Source: an uncultured bacterium (GTDB lineage: Bacteria; Pseudomonadota; Gammaproteobacteria; Burkholderiales; Burkholderiaceae_C). From it: a stretch of 64,000 nucleotides of DNA. A program made the translations under genes and the position numbers. Shown here in pieces: positions 63,760 to 64,000 of the stretch. The stretch spans positions 48,584-112,583 of the forward strand of contig CAIYQZ010000058.1 in assembly GCA_903928495.1 (NCBI GenBank). The letters are read 5' to 3'. How positions within the stretch are numbered: the first letter of the stretch is position 1; every line of letters begins with the position of its first letter. The notes under the pieces are model-generated. The model did not search any database. It was given only the letters and a program-made list of their open reading frames with translations, and was not told the origin of the DNA.

Positions 63760-64000
63760 ATGCTTGAAGACATCCAAAAAACCCTGTGGGCCACCGCCGA
63801 CAAGCTGCGCGCCAACATGGACGCTGCCGAGTACAAGCACCTGGTACTGGGCCTCATCTTCCTGAAGTACGTGGCAGACACCTTTGCTGCCCGCCGCGCC
63901 GAGGTGCAAGCCCGGCTGCAAAACCCCGCCGACGAGTTTTACTTTGCCGACGCCACGCCTGAAGACCTGGCCGCCGAGCTGGAAGACCGCGACTACTACA
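63760..64000 (+). CDS. hsdM: type I restriction-modification methyltransferase subunit HsdM, N-terminal part
   Basis: About 80 codons from ATG 63760 to the window edge. MLEDIQKTLWATADKLRANM and YKHLVLGLIFLKYVADTFAA are the typical HsdM N-terminal helical domain, followed by FYFADATPEDLAAELEDRDY. HsdM methylates adenines at the site chosen by HsdS; HsdS and HsdR would be expected beyond the window. No other start is in frame upstream within reach. It follows a divergent unknown gene after a 124-base gap. Confidence 0.9.
   Translation, partial: MLEDIQKTLWATADKLRANMDAAEYKHLVLGLIFLKYVADTFAARRAEVQARLQNPADEFYFADATPEDLAAELEDRDYY

Overview
The window is about 64 kb of gene-dense, GC-rich chromosome, with almost no intergenic space and many 1-4 base stop/start overlaps. 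Gene content and neighbourhoods point to a betaproteobacterium of the order Burkholderiales, most likely family Comamonadaceae. The main evidence is surE-pcm-nlpD-rlmD, hupB-tRNA-Val-ppiD, an EarP/EF-P pair with Arg32, metZ-purF-cvpA-dedD-folC and gltX beside tRNA genes. This assignment rests on recognised protein families and synteny, not on a database search.

Layout. 1-3050 (minus): start of rlmD, then nlpD, pcm and surE. 3179-9154: an MDR oxidoreductase, an unknown membrane-anchored protein, tRNA-His, ppiD, tRNA-Val, HU, an EamA exporter and pgsA. 9161-14041: uvrC, then divergent earP, a FecR-domain protein and efp. 14111-15900: an AEC transporter and a LOG-family nucleosidase. 15932-23572: a tetR-controlled RND efflux operon with a methyltransferase and a rhodanese inserted before its TolC-type channel. 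23644-29820: lipopolysaccharide and envelope genes, including a fused Kdo transferase-Kdo kinase, an LtaS-like sulfatase-fold enzyme and phosphomannomutase. 29962-32950: alkylation repair (Ada-AlkA fusion, ogt) and an EamA gene broken by a stop codon. 32993-40142 (minus): tRNA-Asp/Glu/Ala, gltX, metZ, purF, cvpA, a SPOR protein and folC. 40201-46415: an ArsC-like protein, ppnP, argG, a molybdopterin-fold periplasmic protein coupled to a hybrid histidine kinase, and a chemoreceptor. 46507-51345: murB, yajQ, two tandem degenerate HD-GYP proteins and a retropepsin-like protease. 51347-57879: ridA, plsY, ybaK, an aldo/keto reductase, a glycine-rich-domain protein, an acyl-CoA synthetase and an alpha/beta hydrolase. 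57951-62866: prfB with its +1 frameshift, pepN and fbp. 62879-64000: two tRNA genes, then what looks like the edge of an accessory region with an unknown gene and the start of a type I restriction-modification hsdM.

The most unusual signal is a family of short, AT-richer DNA elements of about 45-60 bp. I found nine degenerate copies scattered through unrelated loci. Seven lie inside protein-coding genes (pcm, earP, the RND adaptor, folC, the acyl-CoA synthetase twice, pepN). All seven have the same orientation relative to the host gene and the same reading frame, encoding a peptide of the form I/V-A-(N/E/D)-x-(S)-x-x-x-S-(A/G). They generally sit in regions expected to vary between homologues. 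This resembles a protein-coding-tolerant interspersed element, analogous in concept to the Rickettsia palindromic elements. The other two copies sit at gene borders, one supplying the stop codon of ada-alkA and the sequence just upstream of ogt.

No rRNA operon, CRISPR array, complete insertion sequence or prophage is visible.
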